This document shows, piece after piece, positions 44,727 through 56,812 of a DNA stretch of 64,000 bases (position 1 is its first letter; the number at the start of each line of letters is the position of its first letter). The notes below the pieces were generated by a model, which did not search any database, was not told the DNA's origin, and was given only the letters and a program-made list of their open reading frames with translations. This DNA is from Xylaria sp. FL1777 (taxonomy: Eukaryota; Ascomycota; Sordariomycetes; Xylariales; Xylariaceae), in the NCBI GenBank assembly GCA_022578965.1, contig MU400571.1:1-64000 (forward strand). Direction: 5' to 3'. The translations under genes and the position numbers were made by a program.

Positions 44727-47095
44727 CGTGCCGACCCAATCTACGGAGCCTTCTCCTCGGCTAGACACTCTCGGAGCAGTGGCCTTCTCACCGATAACGG
44801 GAATCCTCTTGGGGATTGGAGCGGAATATGGCTGGATGGAACGGTATGATGGACGACAGGTCAAGATGGGAAGAGAACATCTGTGTAAGGGCCCAGTCGG
44901 TAGGTGCCTACACTACGCTAGATATATGTACGTTGTATTTATATATAGGTAGATACAGAGGTTACACCACGCTGCAGTGGGTTAGCTAGACTAGACGAGC
45001 TAGGATATGCCTTGATTCGAGCCGCATCCGCATGTGTGTTTTTTTGTTTTTCTTTTCTTTGGGCGTACCGGCCGGGTGGGCGGTGCCAGATCATCAAGCA
45101 CCGTGTGTATAGTCCGATTGGTGGGTGCCTAGAGAATAGGATGTACAGTACACTGCGGTACTCGTAATCTACATCATTAGGTTAACGTCAGCTGAGGCGG
45201 GTTCAACTACTGAATTATTTTATGGGTTGTTCGAAATAAAACCAGACGGCAATAACTGCGCAGGAGCAGACCTGAGCTGTTAAATGCTAACTAACTAATG
45301 TTACATTGAATATGTGACCTCAAAGTCCGTCTACGCCGTCTCTACCTCTTATCCCAGCTGGAGGGTAACGTAGTAGGTACTTAGATGTAGAATACCTAAT
45401 ACCGGTACTCCGTACACTACCTATATATATACACGCATGTACACATATATATTTACATGTATAGGTAGTTAATACGGTGCTATGAAGACGGCTACAGTGC
45501 ACTGCAAATTTACACTTAGCTAGGGGCCGAGAGTACCTAGCAAGGGTGTTACTGCTTAGTACCCGTAGCGGCAGCTTAGCCTTCTATTTTTTTCTATTCC
45601 TCGTGTTCCGGACGTGTTGATGATCTTAGTCCGCGGGAGTCCAAAAGGCTCGGTACGCCCGGCCCATGACACCCAGCCTCCAAACCTCCACTACGAGCCC
45701 CATATCCGAGTGCTTAGCCAAACTCCCTCTACCCTGTACATTTTCCGTCTTCAAGTGTCTTGTCAAATAATAGCTATGGGTGATAGAGTCAATTACCTAT
45801 CTAGGTGAACTCTCTTTTCCTTCTTTCCCCTTCCCCCGTTGTTCCATTCCATTCATCTCAAAACCTATTTAAACACCCTACCTAGATCAGCCTTCCGTGT
45901 GAAGAAATACTGGGCTGGCTGCTTCTAAAATGGTAGATGAACGAATGACGTTTGGATGGGCGTGCCTAGTCTCTATTTGTACTAGCGCATTTACACGACT
46001 GCTCGGGCTAGTACTCCGGCTTGTGGGCTCCGGGTCGGAATACGAGGTTTTCGTCATCCTTAACTTACACCACTTCGTAGCAAGTTGCCCTACCTTTATC
46101 TTTCTTCCTGTCCTGTTTTTTCTGTTTTTTTTTCTGTTTTTTTCTCTCCTTCCCCTTCTTCCAGCAACATGATATTAATCCAGGGTTATTATAGTGTGTG
46201 ACAAATAATCATGGTATTGACAGATATATCAATTCCTGCGAGGAACCCTCTCTTGGTTTACCACAACTTATGGCGGTGTTGGAGATGTGGTACGCAGTGT
46301 CCCACCACCATTAACATAACATGTTTGATCCCTTGTGCTATGTATGTTCTCAGTGCAAAGCTTGATTGTTAGATGTGTTGCGCATCACTGTGTACTATGA
46401 GTTGTATGACGTGAAAAGATGTAACCTTCACGCGTCATGGTAAAGGTGCACTGCGTTAACAAAGGAAGCATTGCTAGAGAACAGGCCTACTCGTATATTA
46501 CCTAATCATCATAATGAAGAGATGCAACCTATATAGGGATAGTTCCAATTGAAGCTTACATGTAGGATACGTTGTTATTTGAAGCATACCGACCTGGATC
46601 GCATATACTATGCTACAATAATATGATTATAACAATATGCGCTGATTAAAGATGTGTTCTGGACATTGATAGTTGTACCTAGATAAATAGCTGTAGGTTA
46701 AGTTAGGTAATATTCGTCTTATCGATAAACTTAACTACCTAAGACACGTAAAGTAAGGTACCTATCTAATAGGTATATACCCCCACATAAGTACGCAATA
46801 CTGCAGGCACGTAGTATACTTAGTCTACACGTAGTGCAAGGTCGAGTGACTGAACAGCTCACATTAAGCTCGACAAACACATGTGATTGACTATTTGCCT
46901 GTTTGGCTCCAACCTGCGCAAACATTTCCACAGTCCAACTCGGCTTTCTATTCCTTGAACCTCCTGACGGCTTGCAGCACATCGACGTCGAAATCATACC
47001 GTACCTCGTTACAGTCACTCATTACAGTCGACATCGTCTCCCCCATTTCTCATGACACGGAACAAGCTTTGAGGCCAATTGGTCCCCCCTCCGAT
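44727..47095. other. Divergent intergenic region
   Basis: No supportable gene in 2.3 kb. tttctgttttttt pyrimidine runs lie near 46120-46150. AT-rich DNA spans 46190-46800, and taggtacctat-type motifs occur near 45380 and 46755. The frame preceding the dolichol kinase ATG stays open from 46883 but has only non-ATG starts. Confidence 0.5.
44937..44949 (-). promoter_or_regulatory. Candidate TATA box of the Ser/Thr-rich gene
   Basis: The minus strand reads ctatatataaata about 215 bp upstream of the chosen start codon, which mildly supports that start. Motif and position only. Confidence 0.35.
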
Positions 47096-49821
47096 ATGCC
47101 TGACCATCTTGGTCTTTCCGCGAGCGCTTGTGAAGATGATCTGAACCATCTCGATCACGACGACTTGAGGCCGCTATCGAGATCTCCCCATCCGTACCAT
47201 CGCCGAACCTCTGAGCTGCTCGAGCCCTGTAGTCGCTATGCCGTTGGACGACGAAGCCCACCGCCCACCGATAGTGGCACCGAGGCCGATGATGAGCACT
47301 TCCTCAAGGGCCTGCCCGCCCCGAGAAGGTTGCACAAGGGCCTGCGCGGTCGAAATGAGGCCTCTTCCGGCGCTTCTACCCCATACCTTGTCACCCCCGC
47401 GGCCCTCGATGACGGAGATAGACCACTCTCCCTCATCGCAAAGAAGGACACGTCGGCGTGGATTCAGACCTCCACTATCACCTCAGACAAGTGGAGGAGG
47501 AGGAGGGCGAGGGAATCCATCCGTCGCTTCACCGAGCTGCTTATTATCGCCATCTTAGGCCTATGCGTATGCACCAATGCGCAGGTGCGGCCTATCTTGC
47601 AGAGGTCAAGTCGCGGTAAATAATGACCCTCTTGTGTGCGTTGGCCTAGTGAGAATGGCTAATGGATATTCACGCAGAACTCGGTCATGCTGTTGGAACT
47701 GTGACAGCTTTGGTCGTTCTATATCCACTACGCCTACTGCTTTGGGCCTACTGGCACCGAAAGCCCTCGAGCAAACTACCTATTTTGCTGCCTTCGTCCT
47801 TCGATCCAGCACCCCTGTTTTACCCCCCGATCATGACACTCTTGGTTTCATTACTGATTGCCGTTGACAATCCGGCAGTGCTTCTCCCTAACACCATCCT
47901 CGCACTTTGCTCCCTCCCACGAGCCCTGATTCCTATGCTGTCCCCGGCTGGTGAAGATCTCAGCTCGCTCCACTGGATATTGGCGTCTGCGCCTTTGATT
48001 ATACCCCATGTTCTAAGTGACCTCGCAGCTGTACAGGTGGGCGTCGGGAAGGCAGATGAAGTACCGACAGTCCTTTCTCCTGAGGCAGCAATGCTTCTCT
48101 ATCCCTTACACTGGAGCATTGTAAGCCTCTTACACAGCCTGACAACCACCAGTCTCCTACCAGCCGAGCTGCAACTGCTGTCTATCAGTCTTATCAATAT
48201 CCTTTTGTTATCCTCTTCTCCCCAAATCACTATTCTCAAAGCAATGCTTTGGGTAGGAGGCCTTGATATCCTGGTGTCCTGTAGCAAGCCAATACGCTGG
48301 GGGATAGCACTTGCCCGTGTACCAAAATGGCGCTTCAAGCGCCCGTCGAGTTCCATGAAGCGAAGCACTGCTTTTTTCTCAACAATCATGTCGTGGCGGA
48401 GGATGAGGCATGATCTGTTCCATGCGCCCTTGGATAGCTCTTCCTGCAGCTCGTGCGAAGCCATTGATGACCCAAACGATACAGATGACAGTGCACGATT
48501 ATCAAGAGGGCTCACTCGAGTGCGGACCACGGGTGCAGAAAGTGTACCACCCCTCCGAGATTATGAGGTGAATGCCCTCTCGGATATTGATGTCCCCGAG
48601 AAAAAGTCAGCAATGGCACAGGCTCGTAGACACACTCTGCCGGGGACGGGCAGGCAGCGGAAGCCGCAAACCCATACATCATCTGGCCGAAAAAAACGAT
48701 TGGCATCCCCCTCAACGAAGACTTTCGTCTCACTTACTTATCCACAAGCTGTATTTCGGAAGTGGATTTATGCTTTCTACGTTTATGTTTGCATCATCAG
48801 TGCTATATTTATCCCTATCCCTACCATTGGCGTCAAGGAGGTGGTGATGCATGAATCGCTGCACGGTAATGAGCCGGTTGGTTGGGCATTAGGCTATCTA
48901 TTCGGAGATATTCAGTGGTTCAGATGGCAGGTAGTCAGTCGCAACCTAGGTTGGTGGATCTGCCTCCCACTCAGGTCGTCTCGAGGCATGGTCGAAGCCG
49001 CGGAGTATGGATGGGTTGAAAACCTACGATTCTCCTTTGGCGAGGCGAACACTCGCTTAGTCCTCAGTGTCTACTTCATAGTCATCATTGCTATCGGCCT
49101 TGCCGTGGTCTTCAGCCTGTCGCCTGTCTGTGAGGTGGACACGCGTCGAAAAGTCTTTCACTTCATGATGGTGGCTATGTTCCTCCCAGCGACTTATGTT
49201 GACCCATGCTTCGTAGCCTTGGCGCTTTCCATCGTCCTGGCCGCCTTTCTACTCCTCGAACTCCTACGAGCAAGCCAACTGCCTCCTTTGTCCAAACCGC
49301 TTGCCTTCTTCTTGGCCCCTTATGTCGACGGGCGGGACCTTAGGGGTCCCGTGGTGATCTCGCATATTTTTCTCCTTATCGGGTGTGCCATCCCTCTCTG
49401 GCTGTCTCTCGGATCACTTCCTAGGACCGGTCACGGTCACTTGAGAGGCTGGGGCATGCCCACTCGAGAGATTGCTATGGTCTCCGGCGTCGTGTGTGTA
49501 GGCCTAGGCGACGCAGCCGCGTCTCTGATCGGGCGGCGCTACGGACACCGTAAGTGGTTCTGGGGAGGCGGGAAAAGCCTCGAGGGCAGCGCCGCTTTCG
49601 CGACTGCTGTATTCCTGGGTCTCATGGCCGCTCACACGTGGCTGCGCCTGGGCGGGTGGGCGGCCACGAACCGACACGCCGATACATGGCAGACCACGAT
49701 ACTGAAGACGGGCGCCTGTGCCAACATGGCCAGCCTCACGGAGGCTGTGCTCACTGGTGGAAATGATAACGTCATCGTACCTGTAGCCCTATGGACTTGT
49801 GTGAAGAGTCTAGGTCTTTAG
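47096..49821 (+). CDS. SEC59: Dolichol kinase
   Basis: Two exons, 47096-47615 and 47678-49821, give 887 residues; the donor gtaaat and acceptor acgcag join RSSR to ELGHAVG in phase 1. The N-terminal 150 residues are hydrophilic, followed by about a dozen or more hydrophobic spans. A long cytosolic loop (about 385-500) is Ser/Arg-rich. The C-terminal third has the kinase signature: CEVDTRRKVFHFMMVAMFLP, VGLGDAAASLIGRRYG and WGGGKSLEGSAAF, which bind CTP. The enzyme makes dolichyl phosphate in the ER membrane, the carrier for N-glycan, O-mannose and GPI assembly. It is longer than yeast Sec59 (519) through the N-terminus and loop, as in other filamentous fungi. Confidence 0.94.
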
Positions 49822-50051
49822 GCTTGAAAAACAATAACCGAAAACGAACTGGGCGGGCAGCAGTCGTTTGACATTAGGAAAGGAGAAGGTTGGGGGAGGG
49901 GCATGGATCTGGGTCTTTGCATCGCTTGGCGTAACGGCAGGAAACGGGAAAAAGGGGCATTTTATTGGTTGCGTAGAAAATTAGCGGGACACATGAGGTG
50001 GGATTCTATTTTATGGATTCCATTCAGGTGAATGGATTTTATATAGAGTGC

Positions 50052-50076
50052 CTTCTCTTCTCTTCTCTTCTCTTCT
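50052..50076. repeat. TCTTC pentanucleotide run
   Basis: Five copies of cttct/tcttc in the 3' region of dolichol kinase. Confidence 0.8.
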
Positions 50077-51004
50077 TCAAATCATCATGATAGATGGATG
50101 GGCGGCCGCCTCGATCTAGACTTGGCAGTTCACGGAGGGTAGTTATGGCCCGGGCCGGGATCTAATGTTGTGAAGTGATCAAGGGTGGTCTGTTCAGATA
50201 CTAACACTCATCAAAATACCTCGGCCACTCTACTTGGGGACATGAATTAGCTGACAAGTTTCCATATGACTGATGAACAAACCATACCTTACCTCGGTCA
50301 ACTTCGTAAGATGCCTACCTACTGTATATATTTCAGTCATAAAAAAAAACGCGCGTATATACCTATCTGTCTTAACTAATTCGCAACAAGGATTTTGGAC
50401 GTGCGCAATGGAATAGAGTAGGTCCATGCGTGGCATGCGGCGTATCAGATTAATGCACTGTAAATAATACAGCTTTGAATGCCACCACCATCAACCTGCT
50501 GGCGTTAAGTTGTTCCAGCTACCAATGTATAGGTAGTAAACAATACATAAGGTAATGATAAGGCTGACTGTAGTACTGACTAGGTAGTACGTACATCACC
50601 TGGATTATGTAACGTTGGAAGAACTTGAAACACATATCATGTACGCTCCGCGTAAGTTAGTTTCGGAACTTTTTAACTGCTTGACTGCGTACAGCACGGT
50701 AGTGGTCCTGATTGAGGGGAAGTCTAATCATGTGACAATTCGGCTCAGCGGCCAATTACAGCTAAGAAGCAAAGTAGAAGATAGCTTTGTAATTCAATTC
50801 CTTATCGATAATCTGTAGATCTAGGGCTGATCTGGGTCTAAGTATGCGTACTTAAGTAGGTACAACTATGCAGTGGCGGAGTTCAGCCATCCCGATTTAG
50901 CATGAACGAATCCGCGGCGGCCGAACTTTTGAGTACATGTACTGAACTGCGGAGCTGCACTCAGCGGAGTTTCGAGTTTCGCTGGCTGGCGGTGATTAGT
51001 CAGG

Positions 51005-51041
51005 ATGCCAATGCCAATGCCAATGCTAATGCCAATGCCAA
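51005..51041. repeat. ATGCCA hexanucleotide run
   Basis: Six copies of atgcca, one with atgcta. Confidence 0.85.
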
Positions 51042-51380
51042 CTCAACGCCAATGCACAATGAAAAAGTACCTACTAGCAGCAGATCGATAAGCGTGGAAC
51101 CTTCTCTGGCTAACCGCCGTGTCCTGCTGTGCACCGTCGTCCTATATCTAGCCGTATTTCGTATTTTATTCAGCGTACTCGGATACCTGTACCCTTCGTC
51201 TTGAAGTAGGGAGGAGAGAGGAAAAAGGAAAGATGAACAGGCGAGAGAAGTGAGTCCGTCCGACATACTACTATTGAACCTACAAAAAGCAATGACACAA
51301 CAGGTTTTGATTAATCAATTGAGTATTATACAGAGCATAAAAGAGAGCACAAAACACAGCATAAGACAGAGTACAGAGTA

Positions 51381-51410
51381 CAGGGCGCAGGGCGCAGGGC
51401 GCAGGGCGCA
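51381..51410. repeat. CAGGGCG heptanucleotide run
   Basis: Four copies of cagggcg followed by ca, in a CA-rich neighbourhood. Confidence 0.85.
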
Positions 51411-52158
51411 CATCACACAGCAGCATTCAGCATTCACTCAGCACACAGCACGCGACACTGCTGCTAAGGCAGTAAATACTACCTACGTATTGCCAGTGTA
51501 TACCTCTCTACTACTCTAGATAACCTACCTACCTACCTACCTACCTATACTACCCTCCTACCTACATACTTACATAGCATTACACTGCCTTTCTTGTCTT
51601 CGTCCGGAATTACGGATGAGTTAATACTATTAGGTACTTTGTTCTGTGTGTTTTTACACTCTTTTCCTAATCTACCGGTAGTATAGATAGGGCTAGCACA
51701 GACCTGTCATTGTCATCGTCATCTTAACAAACACCCGTCGAGGGTTTGTAAGTCGGCAAGGTACCTAACCTAACCTACCTTAGCCACTGGCCTCCCGTTC
51801 GACGTCTTTATTCATATCTCTCTTCCACGCAGCCGCGGGCGCTGACGTATCCGATTCACGTCGCATTTCAATCCCTACCTATTCTTTAGTGTGTTCATTA
51901 GAGGGATCCACCCGAGCGGCCCAGTCTGGTATATGATTACCTTAGGCAGCCGAGTCTGAGACGAACAGGTATTGTCCTCTGTTGTGGCGTCGAGTTATTG
52001 TCTAGCATGTCTACCCGCTCAATATGCCTCTGGTTTTGGGTTGACTGGATTCTCGCCTAGACTCTATAATTCTATCTGCGCGGCCGACGCCTCTGCTGCC
52101 GACTTACACGCGCCCCCCACCCGAACGTCACGTCACTGGCCGTGTCTGATATCAAAGC

Positions 52159-55113
52159 ATGGCTTCCACATCGGGCAAGACTCCGAGAATCCTCGCATGC
52201 GTGCTTGTGAGAAACTCCTGCAGTTAACCTATGCGTACATGGTCAATCCACTACCTAACCCACCAAACCACTCCGTCATCCCATCATACCTTTGATTTAT
52301 CTGTTTGCCTATTTGCTTGTGTGCTCTCTCGAACTGTTGTTGGTCTCGCTCGTATGCTCATACATGCAACCTTCTCACATTTAGTGCCAAAACCGCAAGA
52401 TTAAGTGTGATCGCCATACCCCCTGTTCGAATTGCGGTTAGAGCCTCCCCTCACGTCCTGATAACTCACTCGCGCGGGCTAACTCTTGCTTCGGCTATGC
52501 AGTCAAGGTCAGCCTGTGTGACAACCGCCATCCCGGCCTTCACTAAACTGTGTCGCCCAGGCAAATGTCCCGTGCACCCCGAGCACCCCGGCGCCTCCGC
52601 GCAAGCGTAGGCGACCTAATCAAGACTTACAGCAGAGACTCGCGCGCTGCGAAGAGCTGCTCTCTGAGTACACAACAAACCCGCGCACTCCCTCTGCTGA
52701 TTCCCCGGGCCATGAGAAGCCCTGGCGGCCTGCCGGCAGGCTAGTCATCGACGATGACGGCACCAAGTTCACCGACAGCCATCTCTGGGCCACGGTGCAT
52801 CGTGAAGTAAGTGGAGTCTGCTATGACCTCTAAACCCCCCTGTATGCCGACTCAGGCATGACAACCCAAGATCCTGTGAGACCCGTGACATCTCTGATAC
52901 GTGCTCACCTTGCCGCAGGTCTCTGCCATGCGTGAAATTCTAGAAGACGATGAGATTGAGGATTATTGTACTCCTGCTGACGCTCGCACACCTGAGCACC
53001 ATTCGAGCATAGTGCTATCGGAAGACACCGATGGTAACGTTCAAGACTACCGACCATCTCCAGCTCACGCCTTTCGCCTATGGCAGACCTTTCTTGAGAA
53101 GGTGAATCCGCTGACGAAAGTGATCCACGTACCCTCGGTACAACCTAAGCTGGTTGAAGCCACGACGGATCCTGGCTCCATTCCGAAGAATGTCGAAGCA
53201 CTCCTCTTCTCCATCTACGCCATGGCTGTCGCCGCCTTGGACGAAAGGGAGTGCCAACAGCAGTTGGGATGTGCCAAGGAGGAGGCCTATCAGCGGTTCT
53301 CGACTGGTTGCCGAATAGCCCTCATGCGCATCGGTATACTGAAGACCTATGACCTCGTGGTCTTACAGGCTTTGGTCCTGTACTTTGTAAGTTCCTCGGG
53401 TTTTGCCTTGTTGTATCCGCGTTGACAGACCCCAGTTCTCGCTCACAGGCCGTGTTGACCGCCATGCTGCCTGGATCCTCAACGGTGTTACTGTAAGGGT
53501 CGCCCAAAAGATGGGGCTTCATCGAGACGGTGAACTACTCGGGCTTCCACCTTTCGAAACCGAGATGCGGAGGAGGATATGGTGGCAGATCATTCTAATC
53601 GACACCGTCTATGCGCTCATGTCTGGTCTCGGCCAGTCTCTACTCCCACGGTCGTGGGACACCAAACAACCAAATAACATTCACGATGCAGATCTATATC
53701 CCACTATGACGACACTGCAGCCGAGGAGCGGTCCAACGGATATGATCTATTGCTTGGTGTGCTACGAGATGGCCAAGATGATGATGGATACCCCAAATCT
53801 AGAAGCCGTCATTCTAGGGAATGAGGTCAGTATGCTAATCTCTTGCTCACCTTTTGATAATCCCGAGAAAAAATGTCGAATACCGAGAACCTGTCTCGTC
53901 CTATTGCCTGCACAGTGCCGGAACTCTCGATAAATGTCTGTATGCATAGGAACATTAACTTCTGATTCGTGACTAGATTGGCCTTCCTGATAGAGCTCCT
54001 CCTGAAGAAATGGAGAAGGCACGACGACGCATTCTCGAGCTGGACAAGTCCATCGGCAATATTCTAGACAATCATTGTGACCCTTCAATGGGCCCTATAC
54101 ATGGGCTGGCGGCGGAGACGCGGTATATGCTCATCTCAAAATGCCAGGAACTCATTTGCCCCGCCAAAGAACAACCTGAGGCATGCGAACCCTCCTTCCT
54201 TTCTTTCCTTTTTGTTTCTATCTTTCTTCTTCGTCTTCCTTTTCCCCGTTTCGTGTATACATCGCGACTCCTTCATAATCTCATTTCTCGAGGCCGGGTC
54301 TAGTAACGCTAAGCATAGTCCCAGACTAGGCTTCCCTGCTTGTTACCCACTTCTATTTTGAAACCCCTGCTCATATTATAACCTGATCTAAAACAAGACG
54401 TACTAATGTGAATATTAATGCAGTGGGGTACTGAAATTCATAGTTCTGAGGATAACTTGTTTAAAATTGCTGTGGCCAGCTTGGAGACGGATCTCAAATT
54501 GTATCGTAAGGCACAGCTGCAGGGACAATTTCTGTGGTTTCGTACGTGGGAATTGATCGAGGTAGCAATTAATGGTTGACTAACGTTTGGAACAGTGCTC
54601 ACCCATCTCCAGATCGAGATGTTAGTATATATGACGGGCCAGCTGAGCGAGCGGACCACGGGAAATCTTGTGGAGAGGGCATGGGCCGTCATCGAGGAAC
54701 ACTATCAGTTTCACCGGGAGCTCATCACACTCTCCAATAAGACGCACCTGGCACTTGGTGTCCTCGTAGTTCGCGCCTGGAAGGCGCGGGAGACGGCGCT
54801 GCGGAAGACGACGGGATCGACGCCCGCGACGCCGGACTACATCGTTAAACTACGGGCCCTCTTGCCGTCGGCGGAAACGAAACAAACGCGGGCGGATGAA
54901 GCAGCCGAAGATGCAGCAGCCAGCGTCAACGCCATGGCGAACAGGATGGCACCACAGGGCCTAGGCATACCATGGGACCAGATGCTAGGTTTTGGCGACG
55001 CAGGGGCTCTGGACTGGGATATGTTTGCAGGGGGCGGTGAAAACGCGGCGGCGAACGTGGCGGCCGGCTACGGGATGGGCTTCATAGGGCAACAGAGCAA
55101 CTCGTGGATGTAG
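52159..55113 (+). CDS. Zn2Cys6 transcription factor with fungal-specific regulatory domain
   Basis: Nine exons: 52159-52206, 52386-52437, 52503-52507, 52561-52806, 52919-53386, 53436-53825, 53977-54180, 54424-54541 and 54596-55113, giving 682 residues with consistent phases. The zinc cluster begins at residue 14 (ACVLCQNRKIKCDRHTPC, then SNCVKANVPC): C-x2-C-x6-C-x5-C-x2-C-x6-C. It is spread over four exons, one of which is only five bases (TCAAG). A basic linker PPRKRRRPN and a coiled coil QDLQQRLARCEELLSEY follow. The middle homology region includes RVDRHAAWILNGVTVRVAQK and MGLHRDGE, then PFETEMRRRIWWQIIL. The seventh intron is GC-AG (donor gcatgc). The C-terminal part is Ala/Gly-rich. Nuclear regulator; target unknown. 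The same-strand MFS gene 1.7 kb downstream is a candidate target. Confidence 0.88.
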
Positions 55114-56812
55114 TACGATGTCTAGATATACGAAAACCGGCATCTGGGTTTGGGGTAAAAGGTCAAGGCGGATGGATAGAGAGAGACCGACGGATTCTGG
55201 ACGGATTTTGGATGGATCTTTGTACTCTGCGAAGCTAGAAATCGCTACTCACATGGGGTGCTGGTACGTAGTGCAGGCATCTATCACAGGCATCCGTCAA
55301 TACGCAACACTGTTACTTTCCTGACGGTGGTACTGTTTTACATGCTGAGTGCCTAAGTTTATGCCTATCGTCATACGTATGCATGTGATGATCTGAAATG
55401 CAGTGGGACGATGGATACTAACTACCTGACACTAATAGTATTACTAGTAGCACTAGTTAGTAGGTAATGTTAAAAGATAGGAGGGATTCTAGGACCTTAT
55501 ATATCTTACCTAAGTAGAGAGGACCTAAGTAAGAAAAGTATATTGCACTAGCACAACTACCCCAGCTGGCAGCCTACACTACGCAGTTAGTAGTATGTCA
55601 CCTAATCAAGCTCAAGTCATGATGCCATACGCAGTACATGCATACAGCGACCTACATAAGTACCTATAGAAGCAATTCGCAATTAGCAATTACAAAAAAG
55701 TCTATTGGACCATACCTACATGGACATGTAATGTACCTAATCTACACTAAGTAAGCTAATCTATACGTCCACGTACACGTGTAGGGTTGGTTGTGTTGTG
55801 TTACCAACTCAAGCTCGGACCCGAGGGCTTGTTCCGCAACCGACCGAACACAACGGGTCCGTACTGCAGCACGTGTTTTTTCTGTTTCCTACGTGCTATA
55901 AAAGCAAGCATGTAAGTAGGACTAAGCTACATACATCATAGTACCTTTTACTAGATACCTTAAGTATATGTAGGTAGTCTATAGGAGGTAGACACATACT
56001 TAACCTTAAATGTAGGTAGGCTGTCTAACATTGAAGTACATGTATAGCTTATAAAAGGTACCTTCAACTAATTGCCTACTCAAGTACCTACTCAGGTAGC
56101 GGGTGTTCGACCACCCCGCGGCGGACGGTAGGCGGGCGTAGGTCCCTTGCTGCAAGCCACCATGTCCAGTCTCCTAATCTCCCAGTTCTCCAATCTCCTA
56201 TCGTGTGTAGAGAGATAGATGGAGCGGGTTGTTAACGGACCCGAACACCGGGCACAACCGCTCTCCGCTACGACTATTCTCATTAGTATCGGCAAGCTAA
56301 CTGCCGCGCTTCTGGCCACGGCTGGCTAATTCGCAGCAAGATCAACCATGTCACCACCGTTGGTGACGATTTTTTCTTTCTTTCTCGGCCCAGTGTTGGG
56401 TATCGATATTGTCGACTTTTCTTCTCCTTCTTTTATCCTCCTGTCGTCCTTCTTTCGCCCTTCTTTTCGCTTCTATCCTAGACCATCTACACCATCTATA
56501 CTACACCAGATGCGACAAATCACACGTTACCCTATTTAATAAGTATGTATATAACTTGACACGACACTCTTTGCCACTCTTCGCTTTACATTGGCAGTAG
56601 CTGTTCATTATCATTGCCCAGCCCGCCCTACTGGTTTCGTCGTCGGATCCGTCCCTCCACCTAATTTATTCCACCCATCTATTCCCTATCCCGTCTATAG
56701 CTTCATTGCCTGTCCCCTTCTACTCATCCATCCCCCCTGGCCTACCGCGCCGCCCACAATCACACCCTCCGTCATTGGTTGAGCTGCCAACTCCCCCGCC
56801 AGCAGCAGCAAC
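55114..56812. other. Intergenic, between regulator and transporter
   Basis: No supportable gene. It is AT-leaning, with many short taggtacc/acctac motifs (55420-56100). CT-rich leader sequence (cttttcttctccttc) spans 56350-56800 before the transporter start. Confidence 0.55.

Larger units (their letters stand above)
49822..52158. other. Intergenic region with several simple repeats
   Basis: There is no supportable gene in 2.3 kb. It holds a tcttc pentamer run, an atgcca hexamer run, a cagggcg heptamer run and a ctacctacctacctacctac tract at 51526-51547. The 100-codon frame at 50902-51204 owes its Asn-Ala stretch to the hexamer run. Confidence 0.6.

Noticed and set aside
50902..51204. 100-codon frame with an Asn-Ala run
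   Set aside because: The run is a product of the atgcca hexamer repeat and the rest has no protein-like features.
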